A stretch of 64,000 nt of DNA, taken from the IMG/VR virus record IMGVR_UViG_3300013104_000002, positions 82,491 to 146,490 of that record; one strand, written 5' to 3'. A program made the translations under genes and the position numbers. Below are positions 30,947 to 38,982 of this stretch, in pieces. How positions within the stretch are numbered: position 1 is the first letter of the stretch; each line of letters opens with the position of its first letter. The notes below the pieces were generated by a model. That model worked only from the letters and a program-made list of their open reading frames with translations. It made no database searches and was not told where the DNA came from. This DNA is from a virus.

Positions 30947-31246
30947 ATGGTTATGAAAAATCCAAATAAGAAGTTTGATAAGCAATTAGACACAATGAGA
31001 GAAGAGGCTTTACAGTATTTAAAGTATCTGGTATATAATAAGTTTAAGCAAAATAAGACCTTAAATTGTTTTGGTTTAGCTATGGGTGTTTGCTTTTGGG
31101 TTGATTTAGATAATGAGGTATTATATGACCATGAGGTAAATGATAAGTTTGTACAGGAATTTATTCAGGAATGGGATGATGTGTTTAAGCTTACAGGAGA
31201 AGGTATTAAATGGTTTAGGGATGGTTCTGTTATTACTGATTGGTAA
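30947..31246 (+). CDS. Hypothetical protein, 99 aa
   Basis: Not recognised. Start is ATG 30947 or ATG 30953. Helical N-terminus, then CFGLAMGVCFWVDLDNEVLY and an acidic C-terminus. About 120 A-rich bases without a gene precede it. Confidence 0.65.
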   Translation: MVMKNPNKKFDKQLDTMREEALQYLKYLVYNKFKQNKTLNCFGLAMGVCFWVDLDNEVLYDHEVNDKFVQEFIQEWDDVFKLTGEGIKWFRDGSVITDW

Positions 31247-31271
31247 CTATTGTTTATCCTGTTTTAATTTC

Positions 31272-31284
31272 TTTTTCGCGCGAA
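31272..31284 (+). promoter_or_regulatory. T-run plus GC-box intergenic motif
   Basis: TTTTTCGCGCGAA between a stop and the next start, with variants at 31582, 32073, 33226, 34445, 34719 and 36205. See the findings for the full list. Confidence 0.4.
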
Positions 31285-31306
31285 TTAATCAATTAAACTT
31301 AATACT

Positions 31307-31552
31307 ATGAAAACTATAATTAACATAGAAAACCACATTATAAACCGTTTAAAAATTTACTGTGTGGATTATCAAAGCATAAGAGGATTTAACACTAATT
31401 ATTTAATACATGAAGCTTATAAACCTGAATATTTAACCTTAAAATATAATACAGTTTTAATAGGTTGTAAAGGGCATGAAATAAGTGTAACAGAATTGGA
31501 TATTAAATCTTTAATAAAACTATTTAGATTTATTGTAAGAGGTGGTAATTAG
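31307..31552 (+). CDS. Hypothetical protein, 81 aa
   Basis: Not recognised. Strand-rich (ENHIINRLKIYCVDYQSIRG; TVLIGCKGHEISVTELDIKS). Flanked on both sides by the GC-box spacer motif. Confidence 0.65.
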   Translation: MKTIINIENHIINRLKIYCVDYQSIRGFNTNYLIHEAYKPEYLTLKYNTVLIGCKGHEISVTELDIKSLIKLFRFIVRGGN

Positions 31553-31617
31553 TAGTATTTTTTATTTCTGTTTTAATTTTCTTTTTCCCGCGATTTAACA
31601 ACTAATAACAAAACAAC

Positions 31618-32067
31618 ATGAAAGACTTAATAATAACAGCTTTAAACGAAGCTAATACGATTTTAGAGAAAAGAGTACCACAAACAAATATAGAAGTAAA
31701 GCAGGTTATTATAGAGGATGTTAACCCCTTGGAACTGGTTAAATTTATGAAGAAAAATAATATTCCCGATAATGCTTGGTTCGGGGGTATTGATAACGGT
31801 TATGATGGTTTTAGTGATGTTTGTTTAAATTACGATGTTATTTTACCCACTACAGAAAAAGAGAAATTAAAATTTAGACAAGAAAAGTTTAAACAAATAG
31901 CATTTAAACCTGTACATGATATTCTAATTAGTAACGGTTATAAAAGAGTAGGGTTTAATTCAGGATTATTAAAACAGTTTTCTGATACTAATGTATTTGA
32001 TATGTTCTTTAATAAAGAATTTGATAGGCTTGTAGAGTATTATTCGCTATCTTTTATCCTTGCTTAA
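31618..32067 (+). CDS. Hypothetical protein, 149 aa
   Basis: Not recognised. One of the larger proteins of the array; ELVKFMKKNNIPDNAWFGGI and FDGFSDVCLNYDV-like sequence give it a mixed fold. No motif. GC-box spacers at 31582 and 32073. Confidence 0.7.
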   Translation: MKDLIITALNEANTILEKRVPQTNIEVKQVIIEDVNPLELVKFMKKNNIPDNAWFGGIDNGYDGFSDVCLNYDVILPTTEKEKLKFRQEKFKQIAFKPVHDILISNGYKRVGFNSGLLKQFSDTNVFDMFFNKEFDRLVEYYSLSFILA

Positions 32068-32109
32068 TTTTCTTTTTCCCGCCAATTTTAATAATTAAAA
32101 TGAATATTT

Positions 32110-32313
32110 ATGAACGATAGTGTATTAGATAGACAAAGAAAAATTGAAAAACTAGAAAATGAACTCCTCTTAATAAAGCAAAACTTTAGATTACTAAAGA
32201 GAAATGATAAAAATTATAAACAAGTGAGAGATAGTATTAATAATATGTATAATAAAATAGAGAATTTAAGACAACGTAATAAGCTTTTAATTTCTTTTAT
32301 CGGAGATTTTTAA
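32110..32313 (+). CDS. Coiled-coil protein, 67 aa
   Basis: Almost entirely heptad-like charged helix (RKIEKLENELLLIKQNFRLL). Not recognised. Confidence 0.65.
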   Translation: MNDSVLDRQRKIEKLENELLLIKQNFRLLKRNDKNYKQVRDSINNMYNKIENLRQRNKLLISFIGDF

Positions 32314-32330
32314 CTTTTAAATTATTTACT

Positions 32331-32516
32331 ATGAAACTATCTATATCGACATTTAAAATACTGTGCCACTTATGGAATTACCCCGAAGAAGTTTTAGAAG
32401 ATAGAGAATATCTTAATAAGACTTTATTGGCTTTAAATAGTCAGGATATTAATTTCAGTAAAAAAGAGAAAGAAACTGCAATAAAAGAAATAACTAAACT
32501 CTTAGATGTATTATGA
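32331..32516 (+). CDS. Hypothetical helical protein, 61 aa
   Basis: Not recognised. STFKILCHLWNYPEEVLEDR and FSKKEKETAIKEITKLLDVL are two helices. ATGA overlap with the next gene. Confidence 0.65.
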   Translation: MKLSISTFKILCHLWNYPEEVLEDREYLNKTLLALNSQDINFSKKEKETAIKEITKLLDVL

Positions 32517-32719
32517 CAAACTTGCAATTAAAAAACGACATAGAAAAATTGCTATCTTATGATATGTACTGTTATAGTGATATTACAACAGATTACTGCC
32601 CTGAACTTGGTTTTATATTAGATGTTAAAGATAATAGTTATTTTTACACTAATAAGCAGGACAGAGATAATGATGATTCAGAGATTATGAAATTATTAGA
32701 AAATAAATTTTACATGTAA
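32513..32719 (+). CDS. Hypothetical protein, 68 aa
   Basis: Not recognised. Small acidic alpha/beta protein (GFILDVKDNSYFYTNKQDRD). Overlaps both neighbours. Confidence 0.65.
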   Translation: MTNLQLKNDIEKLLSYDMYCYSDITTDYCPELGFILDVKDNSYFYTNKQDRDNDDSEIMKLLENKFYM

Positions 32720-32919
32720 TGAACTTAAACGAAAGAATTTTAGAAAATGACTACCCTGTTAACTGGGGTTATTTGTATGTAGCTGATAACAGAATAATTC
32801 GTTCAGATATACAAGGTACAATTGCAGACTTAAAAAGAGATTTAAGAAGTCAGGGAATTTCTTGCACAGTAATTACTTTATGTGATATTGAAGGTAGAAG
32901 AAAATTGATGACAGAGTAA
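32719..32919 (+). CDS. Hypothetical protein, 66 aa
   Basis: Not recognised. WGYLYVADNRIIRSDIQGTI and CTVITLCDIEGRRKL suggest a compact alpha/beta fold. The spacer behind it holds a tRNA-like sequence. Confidence 0.65.
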   Translation: MNLNERILENDYPVNWGYLYVADNRIIRSDIQGTIADLKRDLRSQGISCTVITLCDIEGRRKLMTE

Positions 32920-32934
32920 ATCAGTCAAAAAACA

Positions 32935-32993
32935 GGCAAAGGCGAGGTGCAGTCCGAAATAATAAGGAAATTGGGTTCGATTCCCTTTTTGCC
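32935..32993 (+). other. Truncated tRNA-like sequence
   Basis: GGCAAA at 32935-32940 can pair with TTTGCC at 32988-32993, and GGGTTCGATTCCC at 32973-32985 is a T-arm-like hairpin with the loop TTCGATT. The distance of 59 bases is too short for a tRNA and no anticodon arm is visible. Likely a tRNA remnant or a captured 3' half. Confidence 0.4.
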
Positions 32994-33016
32994 ACTAATT
33001 TAAAAACAACTTAATT

Positions 33017-33223
33017 ATGAAAACATTTGAACTAATACCAACAAACGGTAGAAAATCGTTTTACGGAAAAGCAAAAGTAATAGAGTCAGAAAATAAAATA
33101 GAACTGCAAAGTTATGATACTATTGTAGCTCAAATTATTGATGGTGTGTTTACTGTAAATGGTAAATATAGCCTTACTACTGATATTCATATCAAGAGTT
33201 TTAGAAAATTTTATTCTGTTTAA
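33017..33223 (+). CDS. Hypothetical protein, 68 aa
   Basis: Not recognised. Beta-rich (KTFELIPTNGRKSFYGKAKV; DGVFTVNGKYSLTTDIHIKS), a build I have seen in several Bacteroidota phage small proteins. Confidence 0.7.
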   Translation: MKTFELIPTNGRKSFYGKAKVIESENKIELQSYDTIVAQIIDGVFTVNGKYSLTTDIHIKSFRKFYSV

Positions 33224-33264
33224 TCTTTTTATGCGCGAAAATAATAACTAAAAACAACGTAATT

Positions 33265-33567
33265 ATGAAATCAAATTTCCAAGTTTTTAAAGAGCAAGTA
33301 GGTAAAACAAGAACGTTTTTGTCTTCATTAATGGCTGTATGGGAGTCACCAAGCCACGATTTACTAGCATTATTGTTACAGAATCTTAGTTTTGATGGCT
33401 CAGAATGTATAAATTACAATTTCAATAAAGACTTTAAGAAGTGTGAAGACATTGTAAAAGCTTTAAAGGAGTTAAAAGGGAGAAGCGAATCTTGTCCAGT
33501 AACACAATATATTTGTGAGGAAGTAGATTTACTTTATACAGGATATGTAGTAATGGGTAATTGTTAA
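33265..33567 (+). CDS. Hypothetical protein, 100 aa
   Basis: Not recognised. Helical, with three cysteines in the second half (GSECINY; KKCEDIVKAL; ESCPVTQYICEEV). No clear metal motif. Confidence 0.65.
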   Translation: MKSNFQVFKEQVGKTRTFLSSLMAVWESPSHDLLALLLQNLSFDGSECINYNFNKDFKKCEDIVKALKELKGRSESCPVTQYICEEVDLLYTGYVVMGNC

Positions 33568-33570
33568 GCT

Positions 33571-33837
33571 ATGAAAAATTACAATCTAATAAGAGCAGAA
33601 AATAATGAGCTACAAAAATTGCAAAAATTTAAAAAGCCTTTCACAGATTTTGTAAATACAATAGTTTACTCAGGAGAAGAAACTGATGAAGATATGTGTG
33701 AATTTTTTCTATTACAGGACAGCGAAAAAGAATTCGAAAAGTTAGACATAGAAATAGAAAAAACAGCCTTAAAATTAGCCAGACTTTTGGAATTAAAAGA
33801 ACAAGAATTAAAAAACGCTATAATAAACATGTTATGA
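33571..33837 (+). CDS. Hypothetical helical protein, 88 aa
   Basis: Not recognised. Charged helices at both ends with an acidic middle (YSGEETDEDMCEFFLLQDSE). ATGA overlap with the next gene. Confidence 0.65.
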   Translation: MKNYNLIRAENNELQKLQKFKKPFTDFVNTIVYSGEETDEDMCEFFLLQDSEKEFEKLDIEIEKTALKLARLLELKEQELKNAIINML

Positions 33838-34052
33838 GTATGGACTTACTACAAGACGCATTAGAAAAAGTGACTTATGAAATGGCTTCAACAATAAAAA
33901 GAGGTCAGGAAATAACGTTAAATGAAAAATATACACTATATTTGTATGAAGCAGGACAAAGCTTAGTTATAGTGGAAACAGAAGACTGGAAAGAAATTTA
34001 CTGGGTACAATATAATCCAGAGAATAAAGCTATTGATTATGGAGGACTTTAA
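33834..34052 (+). CDS. Hypothetical protein, 72 aa
   Basis: Not recognised. Helix then strands (EITLNEKYTLYLYEAGQSLV). Overlaps the previous gene. Confidence 0.65.
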   Translation: MSMDLLQDALEKVTYEMASTIKRGQEITLNEKYTLYLYEAGQSLVIVETEDWKEIYWVQYNPENKAIDYGGL

Positions 34053-34053
34053 A

Positions 34054-34239
34054 ATGGAGAACTTACATCAAATTAAGAATTATCTTGCAGAAGCATCAAG
34101 AAGAGCCAATGATTTTGCCGATCAAAATAACGTTGAACTAATGGAATACTGGAAAGGTCAAGTTTTAGGAATGATTAAGATAATCAATCTTTTAGAATTA
34201 GATATTAATACGGAATTTTATATAAAACAAATACCTTAA
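34054..34239 (+). CDS. Hypothetical helical protein, 61 aa
   Basis: The frame is open from TTG 34033, but ATG 34054 right after the preceding stop is chosen. Helices NYLAEASRRANDFADQNNVE and GMIKIINLLEL. Not recognised. Confidence 0.6.
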   Translation: MENLHQIKNYLAEASRRANDFADQNNVELMEYWKGQVLGMIKIINLLELDINTEFYIKQIP

Positions 34240-34242
34240 ACT

Positions 34243-34440
34243 ATGGAAGATTTAAACATTAAATTATTAGAGGGTTATTTAACAGAGGGTAAAGATAACA
34301 AAGAAATAGAAATACAAGACTATGAAGATTTAGGAACAGAGATAAAAGTTTGGTACTATTGGTATACTCCAAATTTAGAAACTATATCTTTATTTGATTT
34401 AATCAGTTTTGTTTATAGTAAAAATTCAGTTTCTTTTTAA
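34243..34440 (+). CDS. Hypothetical acidic protein, 65 aa
   Basis: Not recognised. Acidic first half, aromatic second half (EIKVWYYWYTPNLETISLFD). Followed by a GC-box spacer (34445-34460). Confidence 0.65.
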   Translation: MEDLNIKLLEGYLTEGKDNKEIEIQDYEDLGTEIKVWYYWYTPNLETISLFDLISFVYSKNSVSF

Positions 34441-34481
34441 CCCCTTTTTTTCGCCAAAAAAACAATTTAAAAAATAAAATT

Positions 34482-34703
34482 ATGACAACAGTAACAGTAG
34501 ATATAGCAGAAAAAGATTTATTAAATTATACAATAATTGATAATATGAATTTAGAAATGTATGACGAAAACGGTCACAACAATTTATTTAAACAATATTC
34601 TTTCACGCTTTATCAAAAAAGAATTATGGGAGATGATAAAGTTACAATGCAAATATCTTTACATAGATTTTTATTGTTTAAAGGTTTTGGATTGGTAAAA
34701 TAA
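34482..34703 (+). CDS. Hypothetical protein, 73 aa
   Basis: Not recognised. Starts TTVTVDIAEKDLLNYTII and ends with a basic hydrophobic strand. GC-box motifs lie on both sides. Confidence 0.65.
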   Translation: MTTVTVDIAEKDLLNYTIIDNMNLEMYDENGHNNLFKQYSFTLYQKRIMGDDKVTMQISLHRFLLFKGFGLVK

Positions 34704-34761
34704 CTATGTTTTTATCTATTTTTGCCGAAAATTATACATACATTTACAAAAAATACTTATT

Positions 34762-35115
34762 ATGAATGATAGAAATATAAAGTTTGCCGAATTTATGGGT
34801 ATTATAAATACAGATAAAGATTTAGGAAAGTGGTTTTTAGAAAATCCAAAAGACGAAGAAATAAATTTTTCCTTTGATTGGAATAAAGTACACGAACTAA
34901 AAGAGTTTATAGAGAGTCAATACGAGGTTTTTGTGCATATTTTAGGTAAAGGCTGTTTAGTTACTACAACTAACTCAAAATTATTAGAAGCTAACGATTG
35001 GAATGATTGTTTAGCAATGTTAGAAATTTCTCCTGAGGAAGTACAAAGTATAACAGGAATTGAATGGGCTAACAGGGTTTTAGAAATATTTATAGATAAA
35101 ATAAAAAGATTATGA
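34762..35115 (+). CDS. Hypothetical protein, 117 aa
   Basis: Possibly a distant relative of the protein at 29659: KFAEFMGIINTDKDLGKWF, NFSFDWNKVHELKEFIESQ and a C-terminal helix ANRVLEIFIDKIK. Function unknown. Confidence 0.7.
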   Translation: MNDRNIKFAEFMGIINTDKDLGKWFLENPKDEEINFSFDWNKVHELKEFIESQYEVFVHILGKGCLVTTTNSKLLEANDWNDCLAMLEISPEEVQSITGIEWANRVLEIFIDKIKRL

Positions 35116-35279
35116 AAAAAGAAATATTAAAAGCTATTATGGAAAGATATGGCTCTCTATCAACATTAAAAACAGCAATGTATGAAGATTTAGATACAGT
35201 TATTGTTAATCTTTCTGCTGACTTAGATGATGAATATTCAGAGGAGGAAATTTCAGATTACGTAAGTTTAATTCTATAA
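35112..35279 (+). CDS. Hypothetical protein, 55 aa
   Basis: ATG 35112 to TAA 35277-35279, starting MKKEILKAIMERYGSLSTLK. Helical with an acidic second half (LDDEYSEEEISDYV). ATGA overlap with the preceding gene. Confidence 0.6.
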   Translation: MKKEILKAIMERYGSLSTLKTAMYEDLDTVIVNLSADLDDEYSEEEISDYVSLIL

Positions 35280-35363
35280 ACTACTAAATTAACGCATATG
35301 AAAGATAGACTAACAGATTATGACAAGAATTTCAGTAGAAGAGGCAATTAAAAAATTAGAGTT

Positions 35364-35735
35364 ATGAAAATAGAATTGAAGGACTTAATGAATGACAACG
35401 AAATGTTATCTCATATTTTTTTAGGGTGCATCAAAAGGGAGCATATTATTAAAATACGAGACAAATATGTAAATGGTAAAGATTGGAGAACTGAATCGGT
35501 TAAAATACCTGTAGAGATGAAAATAGGTGGGATTCCTGTAAACCCTAAAGAATTTTTTGATAGCTGGAAAGACCAAATGCAAGATATGATTTTTAAAAGA
35601 GCAAAATCATTAGTTTCTGAAAAGTTAGGTTCTCAAAAGATGATAGACATGCAGAATAAACTTCAAGAATATGAAGAAGTTTTAAAAAGTTGGGAATCAG
35701 AAATTAAGTGGGATGTTGAAAACCCTTTAAAATAA
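35364..35735 (+). CDS. Hypothetical protein, 123 aa
   Basis: Not recognised. Contains VNPKEFFDSWKDQMQDMIFK and a charged C-terminal helix that may form a coiled coil. The 84-base spacer before it holds only peptides shorter than 18 codons. Confidence 0.65.
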   Translation: MKIELKDLMNDNEMLSHIFLGCIKREHIIKIRDKYVNGKDWRTESVKIPVEMKIGGIPVNPKEFFDSWKDQMQDMIFKRAKSLVSEKLGSQKMIDMQNKLQEYEEVLKSWESEIKWDVENPLK

Positions 35736-35759
35736 AATTTCAATATAAAAAAGGAAACT

Positions 35760-36035
35760 ATGAGAAACTATTTATTATTCAGCCTAGAACAGGACATGCC
35801 AATAAAATGGTTTGAAAAGTTCGACAAAGAAGAAATTAAAACAGCTATTATTAATCACCTAACAGAACATAAAACTGATCAATTAGAATTTTGTCGAGAA
35901 TTTTCCGCAAAAGATTTAAAAAAGTATATAGGATATGAAATTATAGATTTCTATCAAAACAATAATAACAAGGTTTGTAAAGTAATCACAAAAGGAAATA
36001 GAGAGTTTTATAAACCGTTAGATTCATACAAATGA
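35760..36035 (+). CDS. Hypothetical protein, 91 aa
   Basis: Not recognised. Helical first half, strands at the end (YEIIDFYQNNNNKVCKVITK). Confidence 0.65.
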   Translation: MRNYLLFSLEQDMPIKWFEKFDKEEIKTAIINHLTEHKTDQLEFCREFSAKDLKKYIGYEIIDFYQNNNNKVCKVITKGNREFYKPLDSYK

Positions 36036-36202
36036 AAGAACAATTAAGAGCTTTAATCACCAAGTTAGAGCAGGAGAATAGAAACAGAAGTATTATTTTA
36101 GAAGATGATAATACTTTACCTGAAACACATTATAATTTACGTGTAAAGTATAACAATACATTATATATTATTAAACAGTTGAAAGAGATTTTACTTTCTT
36201 AA
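36032..36202 (+). CDS. Hypothetical coiled-coil-like protein, 56 aa
   Basis: ATG 36032 to TAA 36200-36202; MKEQLRALITKLEQENRNRS then strands. ATGA overlap with the previous gene. Not recognised. Confidence 0.6.
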   Translation: MKEQLRALITKLEQENRNRSIILEDDNTLPETHYNLRVKYNNTLYIIKQLKEILLS

Positions 36203-36232
36203 TTTCTTTTTTCGCGCAAAAAACTTAAAAAC

Positions 36233-36607
36233 ATGACAACACAAACAAAATCAATAAGATATTTCCAAAAAGGAGACTATATAGTAAGAACTGCTCCCTC
36301 AAAATCGTATGGAGATAGAAGTTACATAGGAGAAAAGTTAACTTTTATAGGTATTGCAAATGGTAATATTTATTTAGAAAGGGAAGAAGATAATGTAATG
36401 ACAAAAATATTAGGAACAAAACAAATAGTTTTAGCTTTAGATATATGGAATGAAGATTGGCAATATTGGGAGAATCCAGAAGATTTGTTTGCAAAAGAAC
36501 CTATCTTAAATGAAAAATATTTACAGTATTTATTAGATAAAGCAGTTCTTGAAGAAAATTATGAGGAGGCAGAAAAAATCAAAAACCAGTTAAAAGACTT
36601 ATTATGA
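36233..36607 (+). CDS. Hypothetical protein with UVR-like C-terminal helix pair, 124 aa
   Basis: N-terminal beta-rich domain (QKGDYIVRTAPSKSYGDRSY; KLTFIGIANGNIYLEREED) like small SH3-type folds of phage proteins, and a C-terminal LLDKAVLEENYEEAEKIKNQ that matches the UVR motif shape (helical hairpin used for protein contacts in UvrB/UvrC). Function unknown. Confidence 0.65.
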   Translation: MTTQTKSIRYFQKGDYIVRTAPSKSYGDRSYIGEKLTFIGIANGNIYLEREEDNVMTKILGTKQIVLALDIWNEDWQYWENPEDLFAKEPILNEKYLQYLLDKAVLEENYEEAEKIKNQLKDLL

Positions 36608-36801
36608 TAAGATATAGAATAACACAGATATTTGCGATGCTTTTAGTAATTACTTTATTTACTACTATTATTGTAGGGATAGCTTGGTTATTTAATGCGC
36701 AACCAGAAAATTTATATAAAATCTGGAAATTTTTAGGGGGTTGCTTGGCAATTGCTTTTGTTTTTCAACTTTTATTCGGCGTAAAAATAGATTTTAAATG
36801 A
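36604..36801 (+). CDS. Two-pass membrane protein, 65 aa
   Basis: Two hydrophobic segments (FAMLLVITLFTTIIVGIAWL and KFLGGCLAIAFVFQLLFGV). Holin-like size and build, but no lysis genes nearby. Not recognised. Confidence 0.65.
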   Translation: MIRYRITQIFAMLLVITLFTTIIVGIAWLFNAQPENLYKIWKFLGGCLAIAFVFQLLFGVKIDFK

Positions 36802-36947
36802 AACAGACAGACTTAGAAGTCCTAAAAAGACTAAATAACGAAATAGACAGACAAGAAGTAATACAGTGGTTTAATGAAAACGACATAGATTATTTCACTA
36901 TGACTGATTTAGAAATGTATATAACTTATATAGAAAAAAACTTATGA
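36798..36947 (+). CDS. Hypothetical protein, 49 aa
   Basis: ATG 36798 to TGA 36945-36947, with ATGA overlaps on both sides. MKQTDLEVLKRLNNEIDRQE, helical and acidic. Not recognised. Confidence 0.6.
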   Translation: MKQTDLEVLKRLNNEIDRQEVIQWFNENDIDYFTMTDLEMYITYIEKNL

Positions 36948-37228
36948 AAACAATACAATTTACAGGAACAGAAATCGAGATAACTAATTTAAATTTCGCA
37001 TTAGATATTTCAGATAACATTTTACCTAAACAAACTGAAACAAGAGTTTATCTTTTAACAGTGGAAGATAGTGATATTTCAGAAGAAAATATGAGTGATG
37101 GAGAATTTATGAAATTAGCAGAAGAAAAGGGAAGTGTTTATTCTTTAGAAGGATTTCAACAGGCTTTTAATTGGGAAGAAGTTAATAGTAGCACCGATGT
37201 TATTAGATTTATAAATGTAACTATTTAA
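36944..37228 (+). CDS. Hypothetical protein, 94 aa
   Basis: Not recognised. Contains SDGEFMKLAEEKGSVYSLEG followed by FQQAFNWEEVNSS, a short motif I know from several Bacteroidota phage proteins of unknown role. Confidence 0.7.
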   Translation: MKTIQFTGTEIEITNLNFALDISDNILPKQTETRVYLLTVEDSDISEENMSDGEFMKLAEEKGSVYSLEGFQQAFNWEEVNSSTDVIRFINVTI

Positions 37229-37239
37229 TTCGAGGTAAA

Positions 37240-37551
37240 ATGGAAGAAAACATAAAAATACTACAGACAAAAATTAAACTACTACAAGATATTAAACGAT
37301 GTGATAAGACTATCCTATATAATCTTAAAAATAAAGCAGGTGAGATTATAAATATCTTAAACTCTACTCGTGATAAAGAGAGTACAGTAGAAAGAAATAT
37401 CTACATCCTAAGTAAAGAACAAAGACAGACTTTAGAAGATCTTCTATACAGTCTAAAGGCAGATAACTTAACTTCACAAAGAACAGAGCAACATGTTAAA
37501 GATTATGTGCGGGAAAAAGAAATAAAACAAGAAATATTAGACGGACTATGA
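37240..37551 (+). CDS. Hypothetical helical protein, 103 aa
   Basis: Not recognised. Charged helices throughout, no motif. ATGA overlap with the next gene. Confidence 0.65.
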   Translation: MEENIKILQTKIKLLQDIKRCDKTILYNLKNKAGEIINILNSTRDKESTVERNIYILSKEQRQTLEDLLYSLKADNLTSQRTEQHVKDYVREKEIKQEILDGL

Positions 37552-37730
37552 AACCAATAGATAGATTAAAACAACAATACTATTATGTTCTTTATTATAA
37601 AATAGACGAAGAGGTAAAAAAATACAGGAAAATAAGGTATCAAGCTATGAAAGAGTTTTGTTTGGACTGTTCTTTACTTTCTCCCGCCGAAATAGAAGAA
37701 ATGGAGCGAAGCGTAGGTGTTGAACATTAA
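37548..37730 (+). CDS. Hypothetical protein, 60 aa
   Basis: Not recognised. Tyr- and Lys-rich (QQYYYVLYYKIDEEVKKYRK) with a CLDC pair near the middle. Confidence 0.6.
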   Translation: MKPIDRLKQQYYYVLYYKIDEEVKKYRKIRYQAMKEFCLDCSLLSPAEIEEMERSVGVEH

Positions 37731-37741
37731 AGAAATAAGAT

Positions 37742-38050
37742 ATGAAAATATATTCAGAACAAGATTTAAGAGAAGCTTTTAGGGCAGGTAGTAGCTACGG
37801 TATGAATTATGTAAGCTGGCTTTCAGAAGTAAAAGATGAAGATGAGTACATTGAAAGTTTAAATCCTAAACAAGTAGATGAAGAGAAAATAAGTTTTACT
37901 TATTCTTTTTTGCGCCGAAAATTAGAATGGGAAGATTTTTGTGATTTAACAGGAATTAACTACTACGCTACAAGAAACGGGTTTGAAATAAAAGACAATG
38001 AGATATTTGAAATTACAGAATCAGAAGCTAAAGAATATGACTTAATTTAG
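37742..38050 (+). CDS. Hypothetical protein, 102 aa
   Basis: Not recognised. DLREAFRAGSSYGMNYVSWL is an N-terminal pattern seen in other phage small proteins; the second half is FCDLTGINYYATRNGFEIKD, a possible helix-turn-strand DNA-contact unit. Confidence 0.65.
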   Translation: MKIYSEQDLREAFRAGSSYGMNYVSWLSEVKDEDEYIESLNPKQVDEEKISFTYSFLRRKLEWEDFCDLTGINYYATRNGFEIKDNEIFEITESEAKEYDLI

Positions 38051-38055
38051 AAGCT

Positions 38056-38229
38056 ATGAAAACAACTTTAAAAGTACTACATAAGAGATTTAATAAACCC
38101 GAATTAATATTAGAGACAACTATAAGCAGTTTTAAAATTTCTCAAACAAGAAAAAGTAACAAAGGGATAGACTGTTTTCAATGGTTCACAGAAGAAAGAT
38201 TTAATAAAGAATTTAAATTTTTAGATTAA
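38056..38229 (+). CDS. Hypothetical protein, 57 aa
   Basis: ATG 38056 to TAA 38227-38229. Basic start MKTTLKVLHKRFNKPELILE and aromatic end. Not recognised. Confidence 0.6.
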   Translation: MKTTLKVLHKRFNKPELILETTISSFKISQTRKSNKGIDCFQWFTEERFNKEFKFLD

Positions 38230-38231
38230 TT

Positions 38232-38477
38232 ATGATAACAAAATACATCAGACTATTATCTTACGATGAAGCTTGCAAAGTAATAGATTTCGTAAATGAA
38301 AACTCCAAACATTATGCTTATATTACTATGGGCGGTGTTGGAGTACAGACAGAAGATTGGGCAGATTTAGAGAAATACATACAAACATTTACAAAAAGAT
38401 ATAATATTTCCAGCGAGCATCCCTATAAAACGGAGCAAAGAATAGTGAGTAATTTAAAGAATTGTTTTGAAATGTAG
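38232..38477 (+). CDS. Hypothetical protein, 81 aa
   Basis: Not recognised. YAYITMGGVGVQTEDWADLE is a conspicuous strand-turn-strand segment. Short spacers both sides. Confidence 0.65.
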   Translation: MITKYIRLLSYDEACKVIDFVNENSKHYAYITMGGVGVQTEDWADLEKYIQTFTKRYNISSEHPYKTEQRIVSNLKNCFEM

Positions 38478-38482
38478 AAATT

Positions 38483-38746
38483 ATGATAAAAGAAAAAGAC
38501 AGATTTAGATATTCCCTACAGCCATTTAAAGGTTATAAATTTAGAGCTATATATTTAGTTGAAGATAATGAGACAGGTGAACAATTAACAAATGTAGATG
38601 TTTATACAAATTGTGAAAACAAACAAATTGTTTTATTAGCCTTTTTTCGCGAATCAAAGAAAAAATATCCTCAACCACTTACAGCACAAATAATTCATTT
38701 TACTTCAAAGGAAGAACAAACACTTAGAGATATATGGAAGCATTAA
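38483..38746 (+). CDS. Hypothetical protein, 87 aa
   Basis: Not recognised. Basic, strand-rich (FKGYKFRAIYLVEDNETGEQ). Overlaps the next gene by 13 bases. Confidence 0.65.
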   Translation: MIKEKDRFRYSLQPFKGYKFRAIYLVEDNETGEQLTNVDVYTNCENKQIVLLAFFRESKKKYPQPLTAQIIHFTSKEEQTLRDIWKH

Positions 38747-38982
38747 AAATATTTAAATATTACTCCGACATAGGATACGATGTATTTTTTACTAAAATTT
38801 TCGGTAAAGAAGGACTAAAAATGGTAAAAAGGTATAGTTATAAAGCTGAGAGATCATTGGTTTGCACCCAGATATTCGAATACTCTGAGAAAAACGACAA
38901 AGAACTAAGAGAATGTTTACTATTCATGTATAATGATATTGAAGAACAAGAAGAAACTGGTAATTACTATGAAGAAATTTAA
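38734..38982 (+). CDS. Hypothetical protein, 82 aa
   Basis: Not recognised. Ends acidic (FMYNDIEEQEETGNYYEEI). Overlaps the methyltransferase-like gene. Confidence 0.65.
   Translation: MEALKIFKYYSDIGYDVFFTKIFGKEGLKMVKRYSYKAERSLVCTQIFEYSEKNDKELRECLLFMYNDIEEQEETGNYYEEI

Noticed and set aside
32935-32993. Prophage attachment site at the tRNA-like sequence
   Set aside because: No integrase and no second copy in the window; there is no other sign of a temperate phage.
35298-35367. Two tiny frames of 17 and 15 codons
   Set aside because: Too short to support and with no conserved pattern.
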